Part shown: in pieces, positions 9,082-14,244 of the stretch
Layout: each line of letters begins with the position of its first letter
How positions within the stretch are numbered: the first letter of the stretch is position 1
Source of the DNA: a virus
IMG/VR virus record: IMGVR_UViG_3300024335_000049
Coordinates: 1-24,188 of that record
Reading direction: 5' to 3' (one strand)
Length of the DNA stretch: 24,188 nt
Notes under the pieces: generated by a model
Databases searched by the model: none
The model's input: the letters and a program-made list of their open reading frames with translations, nothing else
What the model was told of the DNA's origin: nothing
Translations under genes and position numbers: made by a program

Positions 9082-9254
9082 TGATCTGTGTTCTTGCCTT
9101 TGTGTCATTCAACCATGCTTGGACGCAGGGCGGGAACCAGCTGTTTCAATACTGCTACTATGATTGTGGTCTTCAAAAGAATGGCTTGTGGTACGATAAG
9201 GTTTACCGTGTCAGCTATCTCTTCGTTTGCCCATCGAGGTTCGTTGAAACATGA
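9081..9254 (+). CDS. 57-aa Cys-containing small protein in the lysis cassette
   Basis: A short ORF packed exactly between its neighbours: its ATG shares one base with the upstream TGA (TGATG) and its own stop overlaps the next ATG (ATGA). The N-terminus (MICVLAFVSFNHAW) is hydrophobic and could be a signal or anchor. The rest is aromatic with the motif YCYYDCG and a later VCPSRF, giving Cys residues at 25, 29 and 50 that could form disulfides outside the cytoplasm. No lipobox is seen. Function unknown; a periplasmic lysis accessory is an inference from position. Confidence 0.65.
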   Translation: MICVLAFVSFNHAWTQGGNQLFQYCYYDCGLQKNGLWYDKVYRVSYLFVCPSRFVET

Positions 9255-9724
9255 TTGAAGTTTTAGCTCTCGCGAGTGCGGTTAGCACAATATCTGGAAG
9301 CATTAGCTCTGCGGTGCAGGCTGGGAAAGACGTTGGTTCAATACTCCCTCAGTTTGGCAAACTGGCAAAGCTGGAAGCTGATATAAACTTAGCAGAAAAG
9401 GGCCGACATAAAGGCCCGCTGGGTAGGCTTACCTCTACGGAGGAAGAGGGCTTTGCAATTGCAAACGCAAAAATGAAGCATAAAGAGGCTATGGATACTC
9501 TGCGATCTCATTGCCGCTTGTATGGGCCTCCCGGCATGTGGGAGTCAGTTCAACGCGAAATGGGCGCAGCCAGAGCGAGACAAAAGAAAGCTCTTGAGGA
9601 GCAGGCGGCAAAACGCGACCGCATATTTTACTTTATTACTGTTGCTGTTGCATTCGCCGTGTTCGCTATTGGTAGCGGCGGGTTGTTATGGTTCGCAGCG
9701 TTTCTAGCGGATGAGGCTCGGTGA
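9251..9724 (+). CDS. Lysis-region protein with C-terminal membrane segment
   Basis: 157 aa. The N-terminus is hydrophobic/Ala-Ser rich (VLALASAVSTISGSISSAVQAGKDVGSIL). A charged helical middle (AIANAKMKHKEAMDTL, then GPPGMWESVQREMGAARARQKKALEEQAAKRDR) follows, with one clear membrane segment at about 126-150. The pattern 'AGKD..S......KLA..EADIN.AEK' followed by GPPGMW and a basic stretch before the membrane is one I know from marine phage hypothetical proteins next to lysis genes. It could act as a spanin-like or structural membrane protein, but no experiment known to me shows this. Coupled to both neighbours by ATGA/TGATG overlaps. Confidence 0.75.
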   Translation: MIEVLALASAVSTISGSISSAVQAGKDVGSILPQFGKLAKLEADINLAEKGRHKGPLGRLTSTEEEGFAIANAKMKHKEAMDTLRSHCRLYGPPGMWESVQREMGAARARQKKALEEQAAKRDRIFYFITVAVAFAVFAIGSGGLLWFAAFLADEAR

Positions 9725-9882
9725 TGTGGCTGTTGCTCTGGTTCCAGCTTGAAACTAACGTCAACCACTTTGAGGTGGGCCAGTACAGCAGCGAAAAGGA
9801 TTGTACTGATGAGCTGCGCCGAGCATCTATTTTGGTAACAAAGAACAACGAATATCTACAATGCTTCAAGGTAAATCTATGA
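9724..9882 (+). CDS. 52-aa small protein with N-terminal anchor and two Cys
   Basis: A short ORF starting in the overlap GTGATG with the previous stop and ending in CTATGA, which contains the next start. MWLLLWFQLE is hydrophobic; the rest (HFEVGQYSSEKDCTDEL, then EYLQCFKVNL) has Cys at 27 and 47, which could pair. The layout 'MWxLxxFQL..., G.Y.....C......., ...C' occurs in small proteins near phage lysis genes. Exact packing on both sides is the main evidence that it is translated. Function not known. Confidence 0.65.
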   Translation: MWLLLWFQLETNVNHFEVGQYSSEKDCTDELRRASILVTKNNEYLQCFKVNL

Positions 9883-10016
9883 AAGACGCAGAGATCATAC
9901 GTCTGTTCGATCAGAATGTTGAGCTTGTAATTCAAGGCTTGGCTGCGCGGTCGGGTCGAGATTTTTCTGAAGTTTTAGCACTTTTGCGAGATAGAGGAAT
10001 AAAATATGCCAAATGA
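9879..10016 (+). CDS. 45-aa small helical protein
   Basis: Starts in an ATGA overlap with the previous gene and overlaps the next gene by 11 bases. The peptide MKDAEIIRLFDQNVELVIQG followed by LAARSGRDFSEVLALLRDRG is soluble and helical, and resembles a small DNA-binding or regulatory helix pair, but no fold can be assigned. Its support is the tight packing: without it there would be an unusual untranslated gap inside the cassette. Confidence 0.55.
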   Translation: MKDAEIIRLFDQNVELVIQGLAARSGRDFSEVLALLRDRGIKYAK

Positions 10017-10335
10017 ATTTGATCTAAACGGTAATGGAGAGATTGATCCGATAGAGCATGAGATCATGTTGGAAGACCGCCGCCGCCGCATGGAGGACTC
10101 AGACGCTAAGAGAGACGCACAGAGGCGCATGACATGGTTTTCCTTATCAGGGATGGTTTTATACCCTTTCGTCATTCTAGCGGCCTCTCTGTGGGGCTTA
10201 GAGACCGCTGCAAGTTTATTGGCTGACATAGCGGCGGTTTATGTTATCGGGGCGTCTGGTATCGCTGCTGCTTATTTTGGTTTTAACGCAATGGAGAGTA
10301 AAAATGCTTCAAGCACTGATAGGGCCAGTAGCTGA
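10006..10335 (+). CDS. EF-hand membrane protein of the lysis cassette
   Basis: 109 aa. Residues 5-17 (EFDLNGNGEIDPIE) form a canonical EF-hand calcium loop: Asp, Asn, Asn, Glu and a closing Glu in the right spacing. A very charged stretch (EDRRRRMEDSDAKRDAQRRM) follows, then two membrane segments at about 44-66 and 70-93. The combination of a soluble calcium-binding head and two membrane helices next to a holin suggests a holin partner or antiholin whose state could follow calcium. That function is inference. AGAGGAAT precedes the ATG. It overlaps the holin gene by 32 bases. Confidence 0.75.
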   Translation: MPNEFDLNGNGEIDPIEHEIMLEDRRRRMEDSDAKRDAQRRMTWFSLSGMVLYPFVILAASLWGLETAASLLADIAAVYVIGASGIAAAYFGFNAMESKNASSTDRASS

Positions 10336-10699
10336 GTTAGCTGGCGGCTGGCTTAAAGGTAAAGCAAGCGCACAGGCTGCGTCAGCAAATCTAAAGTTGG
10401 TTGAGGCGGAAGCCAAGGCAACCATAATGAAGTCGGCTGCTACCTCTGAAGCGGATTGGGAAAAGATTATGGCCCAAGGTACGCAAAACAGCTGGAAGGA
10501 CGAGTATTTAGTTCTGCTTTTCTCCATTCCCTTGATACTGAGCTTCCTGCCTTTTGATTGGGCCAAGCAAGCGGTCACGGACGGTTTCGCTGCATTGGAT
10601 ACAATGCCTGATTGGTACAGCTACACTTTAGGGGTAATCGTTGCGAGTAGCTTCGCCGTGCGATCAGCAACTAAATTTTTCGGAGGAAAAAAATCATGA
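10304..10699 (+). CDS. Holin, GTA 3TM-like
   Basis: 131 aa from the ATG at 10304, which has GGAG 8 bases upstream; an in-frame ATG at 10241 lies deep in the previous gene and is less likely. An amphipathic N-terminus (MLQALIGPVAELAGGWLKGK) and an Ala-rich helix are followed by NSWKDEYLVLLFSIPLILSF and a last hydrophobic segment (YTLGVIVASSFAV). This layout matches the 'holin of 3TMs for gene-transfer release' family (GTA_holin_3TM), common in alphaproteobacterial phages and gene transfer agents. It would form the inner-membrane holes that release the endolysin encoded next, with which it overlaps in ATGA. Confidence 0.8.
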   Translation: MLQALIGPVAELAGGWLKGKASAQAASANLKLVEAEAKATIMKSAATSEADWEKIMAQGTQNSWKDEYLVLLFSIPLILSFLPFDWAKQAVTDGFAALDTMPDWYSYTLGVIVASSFAVRSATKFFGGKKS

Positions 10700-11331
10700 G
10701 CGATGCAATGCGTGAACTGCAATCCAAATGCGGCGTTGCGGCCGATGGTCAATTTGGCCCGAATACTGCCAGAGCGATTGCTAAGTTTTATCAACTATCG
10801 CCTGAAGCCGCGTCACATTTTTTGGGACAGTGCCACCATGAGAGCGGTGGGTTTAGACGTAAGCCAGAAGAAAACCTAAACTATTCCGCAAAAGGTTTGC
10901 GATCAACCTTTGGACGTTATTTCAAAACCGACGAACAGGCGGAAGAATATGCCCGTAATCCTCAAAAAATTGCGAATTATGTATATATGGACGAGAACCG
11001 AAAATACCCGCTTGGCAATACGAAAGACAATGACGGGTGGTTATTTCGCGGGCGAGGGTTCATCCAATGCACCGGGCGCTTTAATTACAGAGCATTTGCA
11101 AGCGAAATGCGTTTGCCAGATGTGATGGACAATCCAGATTTAGTTGCAACCGAATACGCTATGGAGAGTGCTATTTGGTATTTCGACAAAAACAACATTT
11201 GGGTTCATTGTAAACACGTTACCGATGACACTATTAAAACCGTGACGAAGGCTGTAAATGGCGGAACGCACGGTTTGGAAGATCGTATGAAACAGACTTA
11301 CAAAATTCACAAATGGCTTGTGTCAGATTAA
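10696..11331 (+). CDS. Endolysin, glycoside hydrolase family 19
   Basis: 211 aa. CHHESGGF places the catalytic Glu at 49 of the GH19 chitinase-like fold; a second acidic site lies at EENLNYSAKGL (about 58). LFRGRGFIQCTGRFNY (about 115-130) corresponds to the family's GRGPIQLTGR.NY substrate-groove motif, and TVTKAVNGG is also typical. Residues 1-30 (CGVAADGQFGPNTARAIA) look like a short peptidoglycan-binding start. It would cut cell-wall glycan at lysis. No signal peptide, so release depends on the holin upstream. CGGAGG lies 10 bases before the ATG. It is the last gene of the rightward late block. Confidence 0.92.
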   Translation: MSDAMRELQSKCGVAADGQFGPNTARAIAKFYQLSPEAASHFLGQCHHESGGFRRKPEENLNYSAKGLRSTFGRYFKTDEQAEEYARNPQKIANYVYMDENRKYPLGNTKDNDGWLFRGRGFIQCTGRFNYRAFASEMRLPDVMDNPDLVATEYAMESAIWYFDKNNIWVHCKHVTDDTIKTVTKAVNGGTHGLEDRMKQTYKIHKWLVSD

Positions 11332-11352
11332 CTTGGATTGTATAAATCTCTA

Positions 11353-11464
11353 GTGGGTGGCTATCATCACAACATAAATTGCCCTTTTCCAATCGGGGCG
11401 GTTGTTTACCTCGGTGACGTTGCTACCAAAAAGCGCCAACTTTTAAATATCAACGGCCACCCAC
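11353..11464. ncRNA. Candidate structured RNA (three-way junction) in the gap after the endolysin
   Basis: The gap 11332-11470 between two converging gene blocks holds a nested set of complementary arms. The outer 9-bp helix is GTGGGTGGC (11353-11361) with GCCACCCAC (11456-11464). Inside are ACAAC (11369-11373)/GTTGT (11401-11405) enclosing GCCC (11381-11384)/GGGC (11396-11399), and CGTTG (11418-11422)/CAACG (11451-11455) enclosing AAAAG (11429-11433)/CTTTT (11440-11444). CAACG abuts the outer arm, allowing stacking. All helices are compatible. The strand is unknown: it could be a 3' end of the late transcript or of the leftward early one. No tRNA T-loop is present. Confidence 0.4.
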
Positions 11465-11470
11465 ACGACT

Positions 11471-11581
11471 TCAAAATATTATAGCGACTAGCGCCATTAG
11501 GCTAACGCCGCTGATGAAGCCAATAATAGCTCCGATCAGGCCGGCTGCGTTAATCATGCGTTCCATTTCCTTTTCATCCAT
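11471..11581 (-). CDS. 36-aa single-pass membrane microprotein
   Basis: Leftward ORF MDEKEMERMI followed by a membrane segment (AAGLIGAIIGFISGVSLMAL). GGAG lies 10 bases before the ATG, and the start shares one base with the upstream stop (TAATG), so it is coupled to the 22-codon ORF before it. It is the last gene of the leftward early block. Small one-helix proteins in early phage regions often act on host membranes or interfere with other phages, but nothing here shows which. Confidence 0.6.
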   Translation of the reverse strand: MDEKEMERMINAAGLIGAIIGFISGVSLMALVAIIF

Positions 11582-11649
11582 TACGTTTTATCTCCAAACA
11601 CTTTGCGAAACGCATCGTCCAAAATCTTTTCAATATCTCCTTTAGTCAT
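11581..11649 (-). CDS. 22-aa micro-ORF
   Basis: Peptide MTKGDIEKILDDAFRKVFGD plus KT, an amphipathic helix. Its ATG overlaps the end of the large regulator gene by 8 bases and its stop overlaps the next start (TAATG). GGAG is placed 10 bases before the ATG. The ORF is so short that only the ribosome site and the exact chaining on both sides support it. It could instead be a leader that couples translation of the following membrane protein. Confidence 0.4.
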   Translation of the reverse strand: MTKGDIEKILDDAFRKVFGDKT

Positions 11650-12400
11650 GAGTGCGCTCCTTCGGTGTTTGATTGGGCAAGTAATACAACCAGTAATCTG
11701 GTTTGTTTTTTTGATATTCCAATCGGTATTTTTTCAACCTACCCATTTGCACAAGGCCATTCATCAATCCGCTAATAACAGAAGCATTCATGCCCATGTT
11801 ATCGTCGCCCATCATGTTTTTAAGTTCTGGCACCGTGTAGTCTTTGCCGATTTCAAAGAAGCTAATAATGTGGTGCCTGCGATCTTCGGATATTTTAAGC
11901 AATCGAGCTTTTTCTTTTTGCATTTGCTGTTTGTTGGGTGTTTTTATTTGCATCGGAAGCTCTGGGCGCTTTCCCATCTTTGCCATTTCAATCTCAAACT
12001 CTAAAACATTCCAAGCATAAGCAATTTCTTTAATTACCTCTGGTCGCGTTTCTTTTTGAATTGCGGCTATTGCGAGTTCTTTTCGATGTTTCTTTTTATC
12101 AACTGCCCAAGCGCGAGGATTTCTTCTAATTGCTGCGTCAAGTTTTGTCTGCTTTGTTTTTTGGACTTCTCTATCATCAACTTTAGCAGTCTCTGCTGTC
12201 TTGCACACGCAACCGTCAACTCCGCATTTGTCACAAGTCTTATCCTTTACAGTTTTAAATTTTATTCCAAACCGCCTTGCGTTGCGGCTGATTGTTGCTG
12301 GGGAAACATTTAATACATCTGCCGTTTGGTTTTGATCTAAACCATTTTCGGCGCATCTTATCATGATCCCAATATCGCTTTCTTTGAGCTTTACGTTCAT
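11642..12400 (-). CDS. Putative regulator with two helix-turn-helix domains and a Cys cluster
   Basis: 252 aa from the ATG at 12400, one base after the upstream stop; an in-frame ATG at 12430 lies inside the upstream gene. Residues about 5-45 form a homeodomain-like HTH (QNQTADVLNVSPATISRNAR). A compact CDKCGVDGCVC cluster (near 57-67) could bind zinc. The C-terminal 80 residues (TVPELKNMMG, ASVISGLMNGLVQMGRLKKY, KNKPDYWLYYL) look like a winged helix. Two DNA-binding modules suggest a phage transcription regulator; the target is unknown. It lies near the end of the leftward early operon. Confidence 0.65.
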   Translation of the reverse strand: MNVKLKESDIGIMIRCAENGLDQNQTADVLNVSPATISRNARRFGIKFKTVKDKTCDKCGVDGCVCKTAETAKVDDREVQKTKQTKLDAAIRRNPRAWAVDKKKHRKELAIAAIQKETRPEVIKEIAYAWNVLEFEIEMAKMGKRPELPMQIKTPNKQQMQKEKARLLKISEDRRHHIISFFEIGKDYTVPELKNMMGDDNMGMNASVISGLMNGLVQMGRLKKYRLEYQKNKPDYWLYYLPNQTPKERTHD

Positions 12401-12401
12401 T

Positions 12402-12653
12402 TTAATAACCCCGCTCGGCAAAGTCTTCATCTATGTATTCGATCAGGTTGCAGTTATATAGCTCAAGGATTTTATCACTAAGGCGTTTAGAAACTGGCTT
12501 GGTTTTGCCGGGTTTGCAAATGCTTGTGATTTCTATTTCTACCTCGCCGGGATCATCTGCCCAGCGTATGCCTTTTTCGGCTTCGTAATAAACTTCAATG
12601 TCTAACTCGATGCCCTTAACTTCTACTGCGGTTTTTATTGAGTAATAATTCAT
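12402..12653 (-). CDS. Small acidic protein of unknown function
   Basis: 83 aa, acidic, beta-rich start (VEVKGIELDIEVYYEAEKG) and a helical end (RLSDKILELYNCNLIEYIDE). Resembles small conserved early proteins of phages with an 'EVEI.SI' core, but no function is known to me. AGGAG precedes the ATG by 9 bases. The stop is separated from the next start by one base. A candidate promoter lies about 30 bases upstream. Confidence 0.7.
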   Translation of the reverse strand: MNYYSIKTAVEVKGIELDIEVYYEAEKGIRWADDPGEVEIEITSICKPGKTKPVSKRLSDKILELYNCNLIEYIDEDFAERGY

Positions 12654-12681
12654 GATCTGCTCCTGTTATCTTATACGCACT

Positions 12682-12723
12682 TTTGTATTGCGCTATTTAC
12701 AATGTTGCAAGCGTTTATTTACA
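12682..12723 (-). promoter_or_regulatory. Candidate leftward promoter and operator A
   Basis: On the minus strand TTGCAA (12710-12705), a 17-base spacer and TACAAA (12687-12682) form a plausible promoter for the gene starting at 12653. It overlaps a composite motif that on the plus strand reads TTTACA (12696-12701), N3, TTGCAA (12705-12710), N7, TTTACA (12718-12723). The same motif with nearly equal spacing appears at 13393-13419, and part of it at 16430-16448. A bound regulator would cover the promoter. Confidence 0.45.
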
Positions 12724-12793
12724 GAAACAGAACCAATGCAAATAAACCCGTGATGAATAAAACTTCTCCAACAATTTCCCAATCCATAACCAT
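12719..12793 (-). CDS. 24-aa hydrophobic micro-ORF
   Basis: Peptide MVMDWEIVGEVLFITGLFAL plus VLFL, a single membrane helix. The ATG overlaps the stop of the upstream HTH gene (TAATG) and has AAGGAG just upstream, with a second in-frame ATG two codons later. Its stop lies within the candidate operator A. Chaining and ribosome site are the only support; conservation in relatives would settle it. Confidence 0.45.
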   Translation of the reverse strand: MVMDWEIVGEVLFITGLFALVLFL

Positions 12794-12999
12794 TACTCCT
12801 TTTCTTTGATTAAGCTGTAGCTGGCAATTTTAGCGCCGCTGTTAGTTGTGATAATTTCAGTGTGAATATCGTGGCCTTCATCCCGCAGGTTTTTAATGCG
12901 CGCCGCGAGTCTAAACGATCCGATATATTGCAGGGCGTCGATTGCGGTTATTGGCTGCGTTCTCATGTATTGCAGAATTTGTTTTGTCTGGGTTTCCAT
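12793..12999 (-). CDS. Small helix-turn-helix protein (HTH_39-like)
   Basis: 68 aa. The sequence QILQYMRTQPITAIDALQYI followed by GSFRLAARIKNLRDEGHDI closely fits the small phage helix-turn-helix family in which 'I....AL...G..RLAARI..LR..G..I' is conserved (HTH_39-type winged helix). It probably binds DNA and regulates early genes. A good AAGGAAAG site precedes the ATG. It is followed without gap by a membrane micro-ORF. Confidence 0.8.
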   Translation of the reverse strand: METQTKQILQYMRTQPITAIDALQYIGSFRLAARIKNLRDEGHDIHTEIITTNSGAKIASYSLIKEKE

Positions 13000-13019
13000 T
13001 TTACTTTCCTTTTACAACT

Positions 13020-13037
13020 GGATTTTTTTCAAGTTTG
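13020..13037. repeat. 18-bp direct repeat, copy 1
   Basis: GGATTTTTTTCAAGTTTG occurs here and again, identical, at 14223-14240. Both copies lie in the gap after the stop of one leftward gene and before the start of the next. In leftward reading it gives CAAACTTGAAAAAAATCC, with a TTGAAA that could act as a -35 box, though no good -10 lies at the right distance. Confidence 0.8.
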
Positions 13038-13039
13038 GT

Positions 13040-13057
13040 GGGGAGCCGGAGCTCCCC
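13040..13057 (-). other. Very stable hairpin with C(UCCG)G loop after an orphan gene
   Basis: In the leftward RNA GGGGAGC pairs with GCUCCCC (7 bp) and the loop is UCCG closed by C-G, a UNCG-type tetraloop that is unusually stable. It sits 8 bases after the stop of the GC-rich gene at 13066-13326. No U tract follows, so it is not a standard intrinsic terminator. It may protect the 3' end of that mRNA or set off the gene as a separate unit. Confidence 0.7.
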
Positions 13058-13065
13058 GTGTTGCG

Positions 13066-13326
13066 TTAAACAATGGCGCACGGCTTGTGCAGCTCACCAT
13101 TGTGCATCACGCGGCGGATCGCGGCGGAGGCGTTACCCATTGACTTCACCCATGCGTGGGCAAGGTCGCCAGCGTGACCGAGGTCGTCAGCGTCAAGCTC
13201 AACGAAACGATCAGCAACATTCATGTCGCTGGATGTTTCAACATGGACAACAAACGCTGGCTTGCGTTCGGCCATGCGACCTTGAGCGGCCTCTAATGAA
13301 AGCAAGAAAGAAAGAGAATGTGCCAT
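13066..13326 (-). CDS. GC-rich orphan gene, unknown function
   Basis: 86 aa from the ATG at 13326, chosen because GGAGG lies 6 bases upstream; the in-frame ATG at 13338 contains this site. Sequence features: MAHSLSFLLSLEAAQGRM, then FVVHVETSSDMNVADRFVEL and a helical, Ala/His-rich end. I do not recognise it. By hand count 13081-13320 is about 56% GC, clearly above the roughly 40-45% of nearby genes. It has its own upstream promoter region and a stable hairpin behind it, which suggests a separately acquired cassette. Confidence 0.6.
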   Translation of the reverse strand: MAHSLSFLLSLEAAQGRMAERKPAFVVHVETSSDMNVADRFVELDADDLGHAGDLAHAWVKSMGNASAAIRRVMHNGELHKPCAIV

Positions 13327-13338
13327 GGGAACCTCCAT

Positions 13339-13448
13339 ATCGGCGTGCGTTGGCGGAATTGCCTCGGCTATATCATTATATGTATATTACGTTTTACACT
13401 ATTGCAAGAGGGATTTACAACTTTTTTTAAAAAAACTATCAATGCGCC
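13339..13448. promoter_or_regulatory. Divergent promoter/operator region B
   Basis: This AT-rich gap separates the leftward orphan gene from the rightward RusA gene. On the minus strand TTGCAA (13407-13402), 17 bases and TACATA (13384-13379) form a candidate promoter. On the plus strand TTTACA (13393-13398), 17 bases and TACAAC (13416-13421) could serve RusA. Both overlap TTTACA-N3-TTGCAA-N6-TTTACA (13393-13419), the same composite motif as at 12696-12723. Confidence 0.45.
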
Positions 13449-13880
13449 ATGTATCGTGTTGAAATTGAGGTAGAGGGACAACCCCAAGGCAAGGCCAGAC
13501 CGCGCATGAGCCGATTTGGTCACGTTTACACGCCTCAGAAGACTAGAGAGTATGAAAAGCGCATAAAGGCCGCTGCGTGGGCCGCTATGCAACGAGAACG
13601 GCTAGAAGCAACCAACAGGCCAGTTCATATAGATATGGTTGCTTTTATGGACATTCCGAAAAGCTGGTCGAATACTAAAAAGATCGCCGCTGAGTTTGAC
13701 GCATTTCGGCACACCACAAAGCCAGACTTAGACAACATATTGAAAGCCGCTTTAGACGGCATATCAGGGCCGCATGGCGTTATATTGGATGATAAGCAAG
13801 TTCACAGCGTAAAAGCTAAAAAGGTGTTCTGTCACCCCGACAGAGGCCCGGTGCTTTATATATCTATCTCTTGGGAATAG
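13449..13880 (+). CDS. rusA: RusA-like Holliday junction resolvase
   Basis: 143 aa, the usual RusA length (about 120-145). QPQGKARPR at 11-19 and TTKPDLDNILKAALDGI with a following ILDDKQV show the conserved acidic residues (Asp93, Asp95, Asp103, Asp114/115) that bind metal in RusA. It would cut four-way junctions made during phage recombination or replication, together with the ERF-like protein and SSB of the leftward operon. It runs against its neighbours and has no clear Shine-Dalgarno. Its 3' end overlaps the converging HNH gene by 25 bases. Confidence 0.9.
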   Translation: MYRVEIEVEGQPQGKARPRMSRFGHVYTPQKTREYEKRIKAAAWAAMQRERLEATNRPVHIDMVAFMDIPKSWSNTKKIAAEFDAFRHTTKPDLDNILKAALDGISGPHGVILDDKQVHSVKAKKVFCHPDRGPVLYISISWE

Positions 13881-14170
13881 GAGTAATCTGGCCCATAAAG
13901 ATCGCGCCATTCTTTCGGGCTTTGGTGGATGGCAATTTTACTGTTGTCCCATAATCCCTGATGGTGTCCCTCACATAGTGGGATCGCCATTCGATCAGCG
14001 GTTTTCGATCTACTAAACCTATCGTGAATAACGTGGTGCGCTTGAGTCGGTGACATTTGCGGCAAGTTAAACGCCGTGCAAATACAGCAATCCTTTTCCC
14101 GAAGCATCTGCAAAAACTTCGGGTCTTTCTTGGCCTTGGTGGGCTTTGGGTTAGACCAAACTAATTCCAT
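13856..14170 (-). CDS. HNH-type / Ref-DUF968-like nuclease
   Basis: 104 aa. Residues 28-31 (CCIC), AHHVIHDRF at 44-52 and PLCEGHH at 64-70 give the Cys and His pairs of a zinc-bound HNH fold. The layout 'C.IC, AHH, D.M.iPLC..HH' is that of DUF968/Ref-type recombination nucleases in phages. It could work with RusA and the annealing protein in recombination. The ribosome binding site is poor. Its end overlaps RusA tail to tail over 25 bases, so antisense effects between the two mRNAs are possible. Confidence 0.8.
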   Translation of the reverse strand: MELVWSNPKPTKAKKDPKFLQMLREKDCCICTAFNLPQMSPTQAHHVIHDRFSRSKTADRMAIPLCEGHHQGLWDNSKIAIHQSPKEWRDLYGPDYSYSQEIDI

Positions 14171-14222
14171 TGATTAAAATCATTATCAGATTTTTGATCT
14201 TCTGAAAACCTTGTTTTAGATA

Positions 14223-14240
14223 GGATTTTTTTCAAGTTTG
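14223..14240. repeat. 18-bp direct repeat, copy 2
   Basis: Identical to 13020-13037 (GGATTTTTTTCAAGTTTG). It starts 4 bases before the end of the leftward gene at 14245-14646 on the plus-strand map, i.e. in its 3' untranslated side, ahead of the HNH gene. The surrounding 14171-14244 gap is AT-rich with no clear promoter. Confidence 0.8.
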
Positions 14241-14244
14241 TTAT

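Noticed and set aside
11353-11464. tRNA or tmRNA gene
   Set aside because: The closed outer stem is suggestive, but there is no T-loop consensus (GGTTCGANNCC), no CCA-like end and no anticodon arm in the right place.
11603-12004. 133-codon plus-strand frame opposite the two-HTH regulator
   Set aside because: Phe/His-rich sequence of low plausibility. The opposite strand carries clear HTH motifs and a chained gene order.
13040-13057. Hairpin as an intrinsic terminator
   Set aside because: No U tract follows the stem on either strand, so I list it as a stable hairpin, not a terminator.
12942-13430. 162-codon plus-strand frame over the GC-rich orphan gene
   Set aside because: Arg/Gln-rich shadow without ribosome site. 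The minus-strand gene has an excellent GGAGG site and defined flanking signals.
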